The notes under the pieces were generated by a model. That model made no database searches, was not told where the DNA came from, and saw only the letters and a program-made list of their open reading frames with translations. A DNA stretch of 64,000 bases, from the NCBI RefSeq assembly GCF_004563925.1, contig NZ_SPNJ01000002.1, positions 558,001-622,000 on the forward strand, read 5' to 3'. This document shows, one piece after another, positions 45,529 through 54,167 of this stretch; the stretch's first letter is position 1; every line of letters begins with the position of its first letter. Source of the DNA: Herbaspirillum sp. 3R11. GTDB lineage: Bacteria; Pseudomonadota; Gammaproteobacteria; Burkholderiales; Burkholderiaceae_D. The position numbers and the translations under genes are program-made.

Positions 45529-46683
45529 ATGAAATCCCAGTTTTTTGTGCTGAGCGCGTTAGTAGCGGTCCTCTGTTGCATGCCGGCAAGCAAAGTTGTC
45601 GCCGGCGACGATATCAAAACCGTAGCGATCGGTTTTGCCGGTCCGCTGGTGGAAGGCCCGGCCCAAAGTGCGCGCGACGCGGCATTGCTCGCCATCAGCG
45701 AAATCAATGCGCGCCCTCTCCAGATCGCCGGGCAAAAAGTCATCTTGAAATTGCTCGATCATGACGACAAAGCGGACGTCAACATCGCCGTCCTGACTGC
45801 CCGGTATTTCGTCGCTTCCAAAGTCGTCGCCGTGATCGGGCATTGGAACACCGCAACCAGTATCGCAGTCTCCAACATATACAGCGATGCGGGAATCGTG
45901 CAGATCAGCCCGTCGTCGACCGGCAGCCAGTTTACCCAGCAAGGCTTGTCGAATACCTTCCGCATGGTCGGGCACGACGGCATACGGTCAGGTCATATCG
46001 GCGCTTATGCCATAACAACCTTGCGGGCGCAACGCATCATGGTCATCGACGACGGCACGGTGTTCGGTAGCGCGATGGCGGATCAGTTCGGCGTGTATGC
46101 CCGTGAAAATTCCGGCCGCATTGTCGGCCGCGCCACCATCAGCAACAAGACCTCCGATTATGCCCCGGCGCTGGAGATGGTCAGGCAGACCAGGCCCGAT
46201 CTCATCTTCCATGCGGGTCGCTTGTATTCCGGCGGCTTGAACCATAGCGAGAGTCTGCTCGCCGGTTTGCGCAGGCTGGGTTTCCCGAAAAAGATAATGC
46301 TCGCCGAAGTCACCGTCGACCCGGGAACGATGAAGGAGGCGGCGCTCGGCGGCATTGATGTGTTCGCTGTTTCGCCGGGGATCCCGCTCGATAAACTGCC
46401 GCGCTGGAAGGCTTTCCAGAAGAGTTTTTCCAGCCAGTTCCAATCGCGTATCACTCCCTACACTCCGGCATCCTATGACGCCGTCCATGTGCTGGCGGAG
46501 GCGCTGCGGCAGGCCAATTCCCTGGAACCGAAAAAAATCGAATCGGCCTTGCGCGGCATCCGCTATGCGGGTGTGACCGGGCTTATCTCGTTCGATGAAA
46601 AAGGCAACCTGATCAATCCGAGCTATACGGTGTATCAGATCAGGGAAGGCGCCTGGACCCCGATCGAACTCATCAGGAGATAG
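45529..46683 (+). CDS. Periplasmic substrate-binding protein, Leu/Ile/Val type (second orphan)
   Basis: I chose the ATG at 45529, preceded by GAGGATTCATTTC; 384 residues. A signal peptide (MKSQFFVLSALVAVLCCMPA) is followed by a type I binding fold: IGFAGPLVEGPAQSARDAALLA, VVAVIGHWNTATSIAVSNIYSD, RIMVIDDGTVFGSAMADQF and GVTGLISFDEKGNLINPSY. Motif by motif it parallels the protein at 26634-27764, so the two are paralogues. No transporter genes flank it. It may feed a permease elsewhere or act as a sensor. Confidence 0.88.
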   Translation: MKSQFFVLSALVAVLCCMPASKVVAGDDIKTVAIGFAGPLVEGPAQSARDAALLAISEINARPLQIAGQKVILKLLDHDDKADVNIAVLTARYFVASKVVAVIGHWNTATSIAVSNIYSDAGIVQISPSSTGSQFTQQGLSNTFRMVGHDGIRSGHIGAYAITTLRAQRIMVIDDGTVFGSAMADQFGVYARENSGRIVGRATISNKTSDYAPALEMVRQTRPDLIFHAGRLYSGGLNHSESLLAGLRRLGFPKKIMLAEVTVDPGTMKEAALGGIDVFAVSPGIPLDKLPRWKAFQKSFSSQFQSRITPYTPASYDAVHVLAEALRQANSLEPKKIESALRGIRYAGVTGLISFDEKGNLINPSYTVYQIREGAWTPIELIRR

Positions 46684-46779
46684 GACGTAGTGCACGCCCC
46701 TTCATGAACTGAATTGAACTGAGTTTCGATCACGCATGCATCTCAGGCGCCGCGCTTCCCGCCGGCGGATTCCTGCACG

Positions 46780-47598
46780 TCAAAAGGTGTAGTTCACGGC
46801 CGCCATGGTGCCGTAGTTGGTGCGCGCCTTCACGATCGGGCTGTCGCCGGCTTTCGTCATGTAGCGGGTCGCTTCGGTAGCGGCCAGCAGCGACCAGTTG
46901 TCGTCGAAACGATGGGTCCAGGTAATGGCGGCCTTGACCGCATACAGCCCGGAACCCGGCGTATATTTCTTGAAGCCGCTGGTTGCGCTCTGATTGGCGG
47001 TGACGCCGAAATAACTCTGGTTGTAATCGTCGCTGCCGAACAGTGCGCTACCCGCCACGGCGAGTTTGTCCCTGGGCATGGTCATCACCGTGGCATCGAC
47101 CTTGGCGTAATAGTTGCGGCCGCGATCGCGGTTGCTGAGCGGCTGCGAGGCACCGGCGCTGAGCGTCAGGTTCTGCGTGAGGCGATAGCCGAGGCTGAGG
47201 TTGAGCAGCGCCGCGCCCTTGACCTCGCCCATGCCCTTCAATTTGTCGGAACCTGGTTTGAAGTTCTGGTTGGAATCCTTGCGGCCGGCGTCGTAGCCGA
47301 GCGCCGCCGAGGCGATGAACTTGTCGCCGAAAGTATGGCGATAGCCGATGCCTTCGCCGGCGTCGATGAAGCCGCCCCAGGGTGTGACTACGCTGATGAC
47401 GGGCAGCGCGGCGGCCTTGTATTCGTCGCTGCCGGCATAACGCGGCATGTAGGCCGCGCCCAGGCCCAGTGTGATTTTGGTGTCGCTGTTTGCGGCGGCG
47501 GTTTGCTGCGCCGATGCCGGAATGGCAACGGCCGCTGTGAGGGCGGCCGCTGCGGCTGCATTCGCTACGATGGCGATGCGGCGATGTGGATGCGTCAT
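46780..47598 (-). CDS. MipA/OmpV-family outer-membrane protein
   Basis: From the ATG at 47598 (after AGGAGAAACC) the product has 272 residues. A signal peptide ending AIPASAQ precedes an outer-membrane beta-barrel: LGLGAAYMPRYAGSDEYKAAALPVIS, GFIDAGEGIGYRHTFGDKFI, ... and the C-terminal aromatic TMAAVNYTF. MipA/OmpV proteins are thought to scaffold peptidoglycan synthesis or respond to envelope conditions. It is divergent from a two-component system, a common arrangement, which suggests that the regulator controls it. Confidence 0.88.
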   Translation of the reverse strand: MTHPHRRIAIVANAAAAAALTAAVAIPASAQQTAAANSDTKITLGLGAAYMPRYAGSDEYKAAALPVISVVTPWGGFIDAGEGIGYRHTFGDKFIASAALGYDAGRKDSNQNFKPGSDKLKGMGEVKGAALLNLSLGYRLTQNLTLSAGASQPLSNRDRGRNYYAKVDATVMTMPRDKLAVAGSALFGSDDYNQSYFGVTANQSATSGFKKYTPGSGLYAVKAAITWTHRFDDNWSLLAATEATRYMTKAGDSPIVKARTNYGTMAAVNYTF

Positions 47599-47787
47599 GG
47601 TTTCTCCTGTGATGAATGAGCGCCATTGTCGGCATCTGCGGCGGCGAGGTCTGTGGGAGTTTGGTGGGGAAAATGTGCGGCCATGTGTCAACATGTGTTT
47701 GTTTGTAATGCGCCCGCACACGGTCTTGCGACGCGGCTATCATGCGCACGGGAAGCGAGCGCCAAGCTCATTGGAAAGCAATCAGGG

Positions 47788-48486
47788 ATGAAAAAAATAC
47801 TGTTGATCGAAGACGATGTCCGTCTTGCCGAATTGATATCGGAATATCTGTGCCGCTATGATTTTGAAGTAGCGGTGGTGCTGCGCGGTGATCAGGCCTT
47901 GGCCGCAATCGCACGCGAAAAACCTGACGTGGTGATCCTCGACCTTATGCTGCCCGGCATGGACGGCATGGACATCTGCCGCCAGCTGCGCAGGGATTCG
48001 TCGCTGCCGGTGATGATGCTGACTGCGCGCGCCGATATTTTCGATCAGGTCGCCGGCCTCGAAATCGGCGCCGACGACTACATGCTCAAACCGGTGCAGC
48101 CGCGTCTGCTGCTGGCGCATCTGCGCGCCATCCTGCGCCGCCATGAAGGCCAGCCCGAAGTCGCCGAAGTGCGCCAGCTGCAATTCGGCGAACTGCAGAT
48201 CGACCTCGCCGCGCGCCAGGTGTGCTGGAAGGGCGAAGAGATCGATCTCAAGACGTCCGACTACAACCTGTTCGTGATCCTGGTGCAGGCTGCCGGCAAG
48301 GTGCTCAGCCGCGACGAGTTGCTGCGGCGCTGGCGCGGCATCGACTTCGATGGCATGGACCGCACCGTCGACGTCAGCATCTCGCGCCTGCGCAAACGCT
48401 TCAACGACGATGCCCAGGAGCCGCGCAAGATCAAGACGGTGTGGGGCCGCGGTTATCTGTTCAGTCCGATCGCATGGGAGGATTGA
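47788..48486 (+). CDS. OmpR-family response regulator
   Basis: From the ATG at 47788 (after CAGGG) the product has 232 residues. A receiver domain with acidic pocket (LLIEDDVRLAEL) and phospho-acceptor Asp in VVILDLMLPGMDGMD (near residue 51) is followed by a winged-helix DNA-binding domain ending FDGMDRTVDVSISRLRKRF. It resembles RstA. The next gene, the kinase, begins immediately after its stop codon, so the two form an operon. It is divergent from the MipA gene, the likely regulatory target. Confidence 0.93.
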   Translation: MKKILLIEDDVRLAELISEYLCRYDFEVAVVLRGDQALAAIAREKPDVVILDLMLPGMDGMDICRQLRRDSSLPVMMLTARADIFDQVAGLEIGADDYMLKPVQPRLLLAHLRAILRRHEGQPEVAEVRQLQFGELQIDLAARQVCWKGEEIDLKTSDYNLFVILVQAAGKVLSRDELLRRWRGIDFDGMDRTVDVSISRLRKRFNDDAQEPRKIKTVWGRGYLFSPIAWED

Positions 48487-49785
48487 ATGCTCCGTAATCT
48501 GGTGCGCCTGTACCTCGTCATTGCGGCGCTCGTGATCGCCTCCATCCTCGTCGTCAACTATGGCTTCCCGCATCTGTTCGCCGGCCAGTTTGCCAAGGCC
48601 GTGCGCGCCGGTTTCAACGGCGAGAGCTTCATGCTCAATCGCCTGTTGTCCGGGCGCGGCCAGGCCGAACAGGAGGCCTTGCTGACGCAGTTGCGCGCAG
48701 CCGCGCCGCAGCGTTACAGCCGCCCCGTACAGACGCTGGAGCAATTGCCGCCGCTGGTGCAGGAACAGTTGGCGCAATATCGCGTCGGCTGGGAAATCAC
48801 CGGCAGTAAATGCTGCGTGGTCTACGTCAAGCTCGACGACGGCGGACTGGTGCGGGTGCAGTCGCTGGAAGAATTGCCGATGGTGGAGGTGGTGGCCTAC
48901 GCGCTGATCTTCAGCACCATCCTGGCTGCGGTCTGCATCTGGCTGATCCCGCACTGGCGCGACCTGGAAAAGCTGCGCCTGGCGGCCGCGCGTTTCGGCG
49001 GCGGCAGGTTGGACGCCCGCGTCGGCCTGTCGGGACGCTCGTCGATCCGCCAACTGAGCAGTCACTTTGATCGCATGGCCGACCGCATCGGCAAGCTGAT
49101 CCATGCGCAGCGCGACATGGTCAATGCGGTCTCGCACGAGTTGCGCACGCCGCTGTCGCGACTCGAATTCGGCCTCGACATCCTGCAGCACCATGCGCAG
49201 GATACGGCCACCGAAAACCGCATCCTCGGCCTGCGCAAGGACGTCGAAGAACTCGAGGCGCTGGTCGCCGAATTGCTCACCTTGGGTATGCTGGAACACG
49301 ACCGTCAGGGTGTCTTCACCGAGACCGTGGCCTTGCCGGAATTCCTGCGCGATACCTGCGGCGTCACCACGGAAGCGCTGGCGTTGGGCAAACTGGAATT
49401 GCGCTGTAGCGTCGATCCGCAACTCACGACAGTGGTCACTGAAGCGCGCACCCTGGCGCGCGCTTATTCCAACCTGGTGCGCAACGCTGCGCAACACGCA
49501 AGCTCGGTCATCCGCGTGCGCGCCGAACTGGCGGCGCCGGATGCATGGACGCTGGTGGTGGAAGATGACGGCGCCGGCATTCCGGAGGCCGAGCGCGAGC
49601 GCGTGTTCGAATCTTTTTACCGGCTCGACCAGAGCCGCGATCGCGCCACCGGCGGCTACGGTCTGGGTTTGTCGATCGTGAAAAAAATCGTCGCGCGCCA
49701 CGGCGGCAGCATCCGTGTCGGCAGCAGCGAACTGGGCGGGGCCATGTTCGTCATGCGTTTCCCGGTGCGGCAACTGCCGCCCTGA
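48487..49785 (+). CDS. Sensor histidine kinase (RstB-like)
   Basis: A 432-residue inner-membrane kinase. It has a first helix (about residues 5-25), a periplasmic sensor of about 110 residues and a second helix (about 138-158). A HAMP domain follows, then the H-box HELRTPLSRLEFGLDIL (phospho-acceptor His near residue 219) and an ATPase domain with N-box NLVRNAAQHA, G1 VEDDGAGIPEAE and G2 GYGLGLSIVKKIV. It phosphorylates the regulator encoded directly before it. The signal is unknown. Confidence 0.93.
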   Translation: MLRNLVRLYLVIAALVIASILVVNYGFPHLFAGQFAKAVRAGFNGESFMLNRLLSGRGQAEQEALLTQLRAAAPQRYSRPVQTLEQLPPLVQEQLAQYRVGWEITGSKCCVVYVKLDDGGLVRVQSLEELPMVEVVAYALIFSTILAAVCIWLIPHWRDLEKLRLAAARFGGGRLDARVGLSGRSSIRQLSSHFDRMADRIGKLIHAQRDMVNAVSHELRTPLSRLEFGLDILQHHAQDTATENRILGLRKDVEELEALVAELLTLGMLEHDRQGVFTETVALPEFLRDTCGVTTEALALGKLELRCSVDPQLTTVVTEARTLARAYSNLVRNAAQHASSVIRVRAELAAPDAWTLVVEDDGAGIPEAERERVFESFYRLDQSRDRATGGYGLGLSIVKKIVARHGGSIRVGSSELGGAMFVMRFPVRQLPP

Positions 49786-50160
49786 ACGGGCCGGCGCAGA
49801 ATCAGAAGCCGAATTCCGGACGGAGGTAGGCGGCCAGCCAGATCAGCATGGCAATCGTGGCGGCAAGCAGAATCTTGTTGCTCGGCATGGCGGGCGTTTT
49901 CTTGTTGTGGGTGCCCGGCATTCTAGGCTGGTAACGGCTGCGCAGGTATGTCTATCTGTGGGCTAAATGTTTAAATTTGTGCCGGCCAAGGCATTACTGC
50001 GTCCGTTTCATTCAAATTGGTCAGACCTTTCTACCTTCCAATCGGTATCTCGCTATAATTTGGCTTCCCCGCAAGCAAAAGTACCAGCGCAAGCACAACG
50101 CGGGGGCAGGCGGCGTCTCGACATGCCGCTCTGACAACAAACCTCATTCAAGGAGACAAC
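49786..50160. other. Intergenic region with a possible small membrane-protein gene
   Basis: The only coding candidate is the 28-codon leftward frame at 49802-49888. The rest (49889-50160) should contain the promoter of the MFS transporter gene; the sequence just before 50161 carries AAGGAGACAAC. I see no other structure. Confidence 0.5.
49802..49888 (-). CDS. Possible 28-residue single-helix membrane protein
   Basis: Minus-strand frame MPSNKILLAATIAMLIWL... ending YLRPEFGF, with one hydrophobic helix (ILLAATIAMLIWLAAYL) typical of small inner-membrane proteins. The ribosome binding site is weak and there is no other support, so this is a candidate only. Confidence 0.35.
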   Translation of the reverse strand: MPSNKILLAATIAMLIWLAAYLRPEFGF

Positions 50161-51486
50161 ATGGCTCACGCCAACGTAGCATCGGCCGGCGCGCTGGACG
50201 CCGGGACCGAAATCGGCAAGCGCGTCATCGGCAAGCTGCATCGCAAGATCGTCTGGTACTGCTTCTTCCTGTTCATGATCAACTACCTCGATCGCGTCAA
50301 CGTCGGTTTCGCCGCGCTGACGATGAACGCCGACCTCGGCCTCAGCGCCAAGGTCTATGGTCTCGGCGCGGGGATTTTCTTCCTCGGTTACATCGCATTT
50401 GAAATCCCCAGCAACATGATCCTGCACAAGGTCGGTCCGCGCATCTGGATCGCCCGCATCATGGTCACCTGGGGCATCGTCGGCTGCGCCATGGCGTCGA
50501 TCCAGGGCGAGTGGAGCTTCTATGCATTGCGCTTCCTGCTGGGCCTGGCCGAAGCAGGGTTCGCACCGGGCGTGCTGCTGTACCTGACTTACTGGTTCCC
50601 GAAGAAGGAGCGCGGCAAAGCCGTTGCCGGTTTCATGCTGGCGACCGTGTTGTCGTCGGTGGTCGGCGCGCCGCTGTCGGGTTACCTGCTCAGCTCGACC
50701 CACGGCTGGTTCGGTCTCGCGGGCTGGCAATGGATGTTCATCCTGGAAGGCGTGCCGGCCATCATCATGGGCGTGGTGACCTTCTTTTACCTGGTCGACC
50801 GTCCGGAACAAGGCAACTGGCTCAACCAGGAGGAGCGTCACTGGCTGACCACCACCCTGGCCGCCGAACAGGAAAAGAACGCCGTGCACGCGCAGCATGA
50901 ATTCCGCGCAATCTTCCGCGACAAGCGCATGTGGATCCTGACGCTGATCTACATGTTCAACGCCGTGGCGATTTACGGCGTGGTGCTGTGGCTGCCGCAG
51001 ATCGTCAAGAGCCTGGGCGGCCTCAACAACTTCCAGACCGGCATCGTCTCGGCGATTCCGTTCATCTGCGCCGCCGTCGGCCTGGTGCTGGTGGCGCGCA
51101 GTTCCGACCGCACCGGCGAGCGCAAGATGCACACCGCCTGCGCCGGCCTGTTCGGCGGCGTGTTCCTGGCAGCCAGTGCGCTGGTGCCGTCGCCGGTGCT
51201 GGGCCTGGTGCTGATCTGCATCGCCGCAATGGGTTTGTGGGCCACGCTGGGCGTGTTCTGGACGCTGCCAACGCAATTCCTGAGCGGCGCCGCAGCGGCC
51301 GGCGGCATCGCCATGATCAACGGCTTCGCGCAGATCGGCGGCTTCATCGGCCCGTATCTGGTAGGCTGGATCCGCGAAACCACGCACAGTTTTTCGATGG
51401 CTTTGCTGGTGCTGGCGGTCAGTCCGATGATCGGCTTCGTGCTGTGTTCGACGCTCAAGATCAGGAACGACCGCGCGCCTGAATAA
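50161..51486 (+). CDS. MFS transporter of the anion:cation symporter (ACS) family
   Basis: A 441-residue, 12-helix transporter. After a cytoplasmic N-terminus come IVWYCFFLFMINYLDRVNVGFAALTMNADLGL and the ACS signature GAGIFFLGYIAFEIPSNMILHKVGPRIWIARIM (near residue 60-95). A central loop follows, then the second six helices. ACS members import organic anions such as phthalate, hydroxyphenylacetate, tartrate or hexuronates. The ATG follows AAGGAGACAAC. The gene for a PEP-mutase/isocitrate-lyase family enzyme follows after an intrinsic terminator; the two may process the same acid. Confidence 0.93.
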   Translation: MAHANVASAGALDAGTEIGKRVIGKLHRKIVWYCFFLFMINYLDRVNVGFAALTMNADLGLSAKVYGLGAGIFFLGYIAFEIPSNMILHKVGPRIWIARIMVTWGIVGCAMASIQGEWSFYALRFLLGLAEAGFAPGVLLYLTYWFPKKERGKAVAGFMLATVLSSVVGAPLSGYLLSSTHGWFGLAGWQWMFILEGVPAIIMGVVTFFYLVDRPEQGNWLNQEERHWLTTTLAAEQEKNAVHAQHEFRAIFRDKRMWILTLIYMFNAVAIYGVVLWLPQIVKSLGGLNNFQTGIVSAIPFICAAVGLVLVARSSDRTGERKMHTACAGLFGGVFLAASALVPSPVLGLVLICIAAMGLWATLGVFWTLPTQFLSGAAAAGGIAMINGFAQIGGFIGPYLVGWIRETTHSFSMALLVLAVSPMIGFVLCSTLKIRNDRAPE

Positions 51487-51515
51487 GACCATGCAAGTCT
51501 GATTACATGAACACC

Positions 51516-51546
51516 GCGCCGCCGTCACTGGCGGCGCAATTTTTTT
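51516..51546 (+). terminator. Intrinsic terminator between the transporter and lyase genes
   Basis: Stem GCGCCGCC / GGCGGCGC with loop GTCACT, followed by AATTTTTTTT. It ends the MFS transcript, and the downstream gene starts 12 bases later, so either attenuation or a separate promoter is needed for it. Confidence 0.85.
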
Positions 51547-51558
51547 GCAGGAAACGAC

Positions 51559-52401
51559 ATGACACAGAAAGTGACGATCACACTGGCGCAGCGCCTGCGC
51601 CAACCGGGCATCGTGGTGGCGCCCGGCTGCCACGACGCGCTCGGTGCGCGCATCTATGAACAGGCCGGTTTCGAAGCCGTCTACATGACCGGCAACGGCC
51701 TCTCGGCCAGCCTGCTGGGCGCGCCCGACATCGGCCTGCTCGGCATGAGCGAAATGGTCGAGCGCGGCCGCGCCTTCGCGACCGCCGTACAGGTGCCGGT
51801 GATCGCCGATGCCGACACCGGCTACGGCAACCTCAACAACGTCGTGCGCACGGTGCGCGACTACGAAGCCGCCGGCGTCCAGGCGATCCACCTGGAAGAC
51901 CAGGTCACGCCCAAGAAATGCGGCGCCATGAAAGGCCTGGCGCTGATTTCAAAGGAAGAACACGCCGACAAGATTCGCGCCGCCGTCGCTACGCGCAAGA
52001 GCCGCGACTTCCTGATCATCGGCCGATCCGACGCGCGCATTCCGCTCGGCCTCGACGAGGCCATCGCACGCGGCCAGGCCTACGCCGCCGCCGGCGCCGA
52101 TTTGGTGCTGCTGGAGATGCTGCAGTCGGAAGAAGAGATGCGCCAGGCCATCGCCGCCATCGATACGCCGCTGATGTTCAACGCCGTCGATGGCAAGACG
52201 CCGCCGCTGACCGCGTCGCAGTTCGAGGCGCTGGGTTTCCGCGTGCTGAGTTTTCCGATCTCGGCGACGCTGGCGTACACGCACATGATGCGCAATTTTG
52301 CGCAGCACATCCGCAGCACCGGCAGCGCCTTCGGCGCACCGTCGGGCGCGGTGACGATCGCCGAGTACGAAAGCGTGCTGGGCATCGCCGGCTACCAGTA
52401 A
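51559..52401 (+). CDS. Isocitrate lyase / PEP mutase superfamily enzyme
   Basis: A 280-residue TIM-barrel enzyme. Landmarks: PGCHDALGARIYEQAGFEAVYMTGNGLSASLLGAPDIG, metal-binding DADTGYGN (near residue 86), IHLEDQ, the lyase Cys in PKKCGAMKG (near residue 118) and IIGRSDAR. KKCG matches 2-methylisocitrate lyase / carboxyvinyl-carboxyphosphonate mutase-like members, which cleave C-C bonds of 2-hydroxy- or 2-oxo-acids. The ATG follows AGGAAACGAC. It is the probable partner of the upstream ACS transporter, although a terminator intervenes. Confidence 0.85.
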   Translation: MTQKVTITLAQRLRQPGIVVAPGCHDALGARIYEQAGFEAVYMTGNGLSASLLGAPDIGLLGMSEMVERGRAFATAVQVPVIADADTGYGNLNNVVRTVRDYEAAGVQAIHLEDQVTPKKCGAMKGLALISKEEHADKIRAAVATRKSRDFLIIGRSDARIPLGLDEAIARGQAYAAAGADLVLLEMLQSEEEMRQAIAAIDTPLMFNAVDGKTPPLTASQFEALGFRVLSFPISATLAYTHMMRNFAQHIRSTGSAFGAPSGAVTIAEYESVLGIAGYQ

Positions 52402-52480
52402 GAGTAAGAAGAGTAAGGAAAGACGCAGCGCCGCGATTCTGCGACACTGCGAATTCCGCCATCAGAAAAAAACAGACCCC

Positions 52481-54028
52481 ATGAACGGCAACTGGACCGA
52501 CGGCTACGTCACCGACATCGGCTATACCCACGGCTACTATCCGCAACTCAATCCGGCGCGGCTGCAGCTGGCGTTCGCCGCCGCCGGCCTCGACAGCCCG
52601 CTGGTGCGCACCGCCTGCGAACTCGGCTTCGGCCAGGGCCTGAGCATCAACATCCACGCCGCCGCATCGCCGGTGACCTGGTACGGCAACGACTTCAACG
52701 CCGCTCAGGCCGCGCATGCGCAGACGCTGGCGCAGGCGGCCCGCAACGGCGCGCAGCTGGAGCAGGCCAGCTTCGCCGGCTTCTGCACGCGCGACGATCT
52801 GCCGCAATTCGATTTCATCGCCATGCACGGCATCTGGAGCTGGGTCTCGGCCGACAACCGCGCGCTCATCCGCGACTTCGTCGAACGCCGCCTCAAGCTC
52901 GGCGGCGTGCTTTACGTCAGCTACAACACCCAGCCCGGCTGGGCGGCTTTCATGCCCTTGCGCGACCTGCTGCTGCGCCATGTCGACATGCCATCCAACG
53001 CCGGCAAGGGCAGCGCCGAACGCATCGATGCGGCGCTTGATTTCGCCGAGCGCATGTTCGCCGCCGATCCGGTCTATGCGCGCGCCAACCCCTTCATGCA
53101 GGAACGCATCGCGATTCTCAAGAAACAGAGCCGGCATTACCTGGCGCATGAATATTTCAACCGCGACTGGCATGTCGAATCCTTCGCCGACATGGCGGCG
53201 ATCTGGTCCGGCGCCGGGCTGGAGTTCGCCTGCTCGGCGGATTTCCGCGACCATCTCGACATGGCCAACCTGACGCCGGCGCAGCGCGAATTCTGCGACG
53301 CCGTCGATGATCGCCACCTGCGCCAGAGCGTGCGCGACTTCATGGTGAACCAGCAATTCCGCCGCGATTACTGGGTGCGCGGCGCGCAGGCGCTGGACGC
53401 CTCCAGCCATCAGGCCTTGCTGGCGCAACAACGGGTGACCTTGCTGACCATCCCCGACCAAATTCCGATGACGCTCAAGACGGTGTCCTCCGAGATCACG
53501 CTGAACCAGCATATCTACGGCCCGGTCATCGCCGTGCTGGCCGACGGCCTGCCGCATTCGCTGGGCGAGATCGCCGGCATCGTCGGCAGCCGCAACCTCG
53601 GCCTGCAGCAAGTGCTCGACACAGTCATGATGCTGATCGGCAACGGCCATGCCGCGCCGGTGCAGGCGGATTCCGACATCCTGCACGGCCGCGACGGCAG
53701 CGCAGCGCTGAACCGCCACCTGATCGCGCAGGCAGTGCACGGCTACGCCGACGGCGACATCGAACACCTGGCCAGCCCGGTCACCGGCGGCGGCGTGCCG
53801 GCCGACCGCATCCAGCAACTGTTCATGCTGGCGGTGCTGGAAGGGCAGGAGACGCCGGACGCCATCGTCGGCTTCGTCTGGCGGCACATCTCTGCCGGCG
53901 GCAAGAAGATCGTGCGCGACGGCGTGCGGCTTGAGGACGAGCAGGCCAACATCGATGAACTGAGTTTGCAGGCGCAGCGTTTCTTCGTCGAGCGGCTGCC
54001 TTTGCTGCAGGCTTTGCAGGTGATCTGA
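52481..54028 (+). CDS. Class I SAM methyltransferase with a methyltransferase regulatory domain
   Basis: A 515-residue protein. The SAM-binding domain (residues 1-200) has DIGYTHGYYPQLNP, CELGFGQGLSINIHAA (motif I), WYGNDFNAAQAAHAQ and IAMHGIWSWVS. A region after about 215 resembles the MethyTransf_Reg domain (PF10119), with LAHEYFNRDWHVESFADMAAIWSGAGLEFACSADFRDHL. The C-terminal 200 residues are helical. Relatives methylate unknown targets, often in surface or polyketide contexts. The start MNGNWTDGYV fits the family N-terminus. The substrate is unknown. Confidence 0.8.
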   Translation: MNGNWTDGYVTDIGYTHGYYPQLNPARLQLAFAAAGLDSPLVRTACELGFGQGLSINIHAAASPVTWYGNDFNAAQAAHAQTLAQAARNGAQLEQASFAGFCTRDDLPQFDFIAMHGIWSWVSADNRALIRDFVERRLKLGGVLYVSYNTQPGWAAFMPLRDLLLRHVDMPSNAGKGSAERIDAALDFAERMFAADPVYARANPFMQERIAILKKQSRHYLAHEYFNRDWHVESFADMAAIWSGAGLEFACSADFRDHLDMANLTPAQREFCDAVDDRHLRQSVRDFMVNQQFRRDYWVRGAQALDASSHQALLAQQRVTLLTIPDQIPMTLKTVSSEITLNQHIYGPVIAVLADGLPHSLGEIAGIVGSRNLGLQQVLDTVMMLIGNGHAAPVQADSDILHGRDGSAALNRHLIAQAVHGYADGDIEHLASPVTGGGVPADRIQQLFMLAVLEGQETPDAIVGFVWRHISAGGKKIVRDGVRLEDEQANIDELSLQAQRFFVERLPLLQALQVI

Positions 54029-54167
54029 TACGGTTTGTTTCCTTGTGGAAATCCATAAATTCATGAATTTTTTGCAAGGTCTTCCGGGGATTGCCGTGTG
54101 CAAACTCGGGTACCATTGAGCCGGTTTCTGGACAGAATCCATCGGTATTTCCGAGAAGAAAAACATT

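Noticed and set aside
47782..49773. A 663-codon antisense frame across the two-component genes
   Set aside because: The response regulator and kinase motifs on the plus strand are complete; the antisense frame is an artefact of high GC at third positions.
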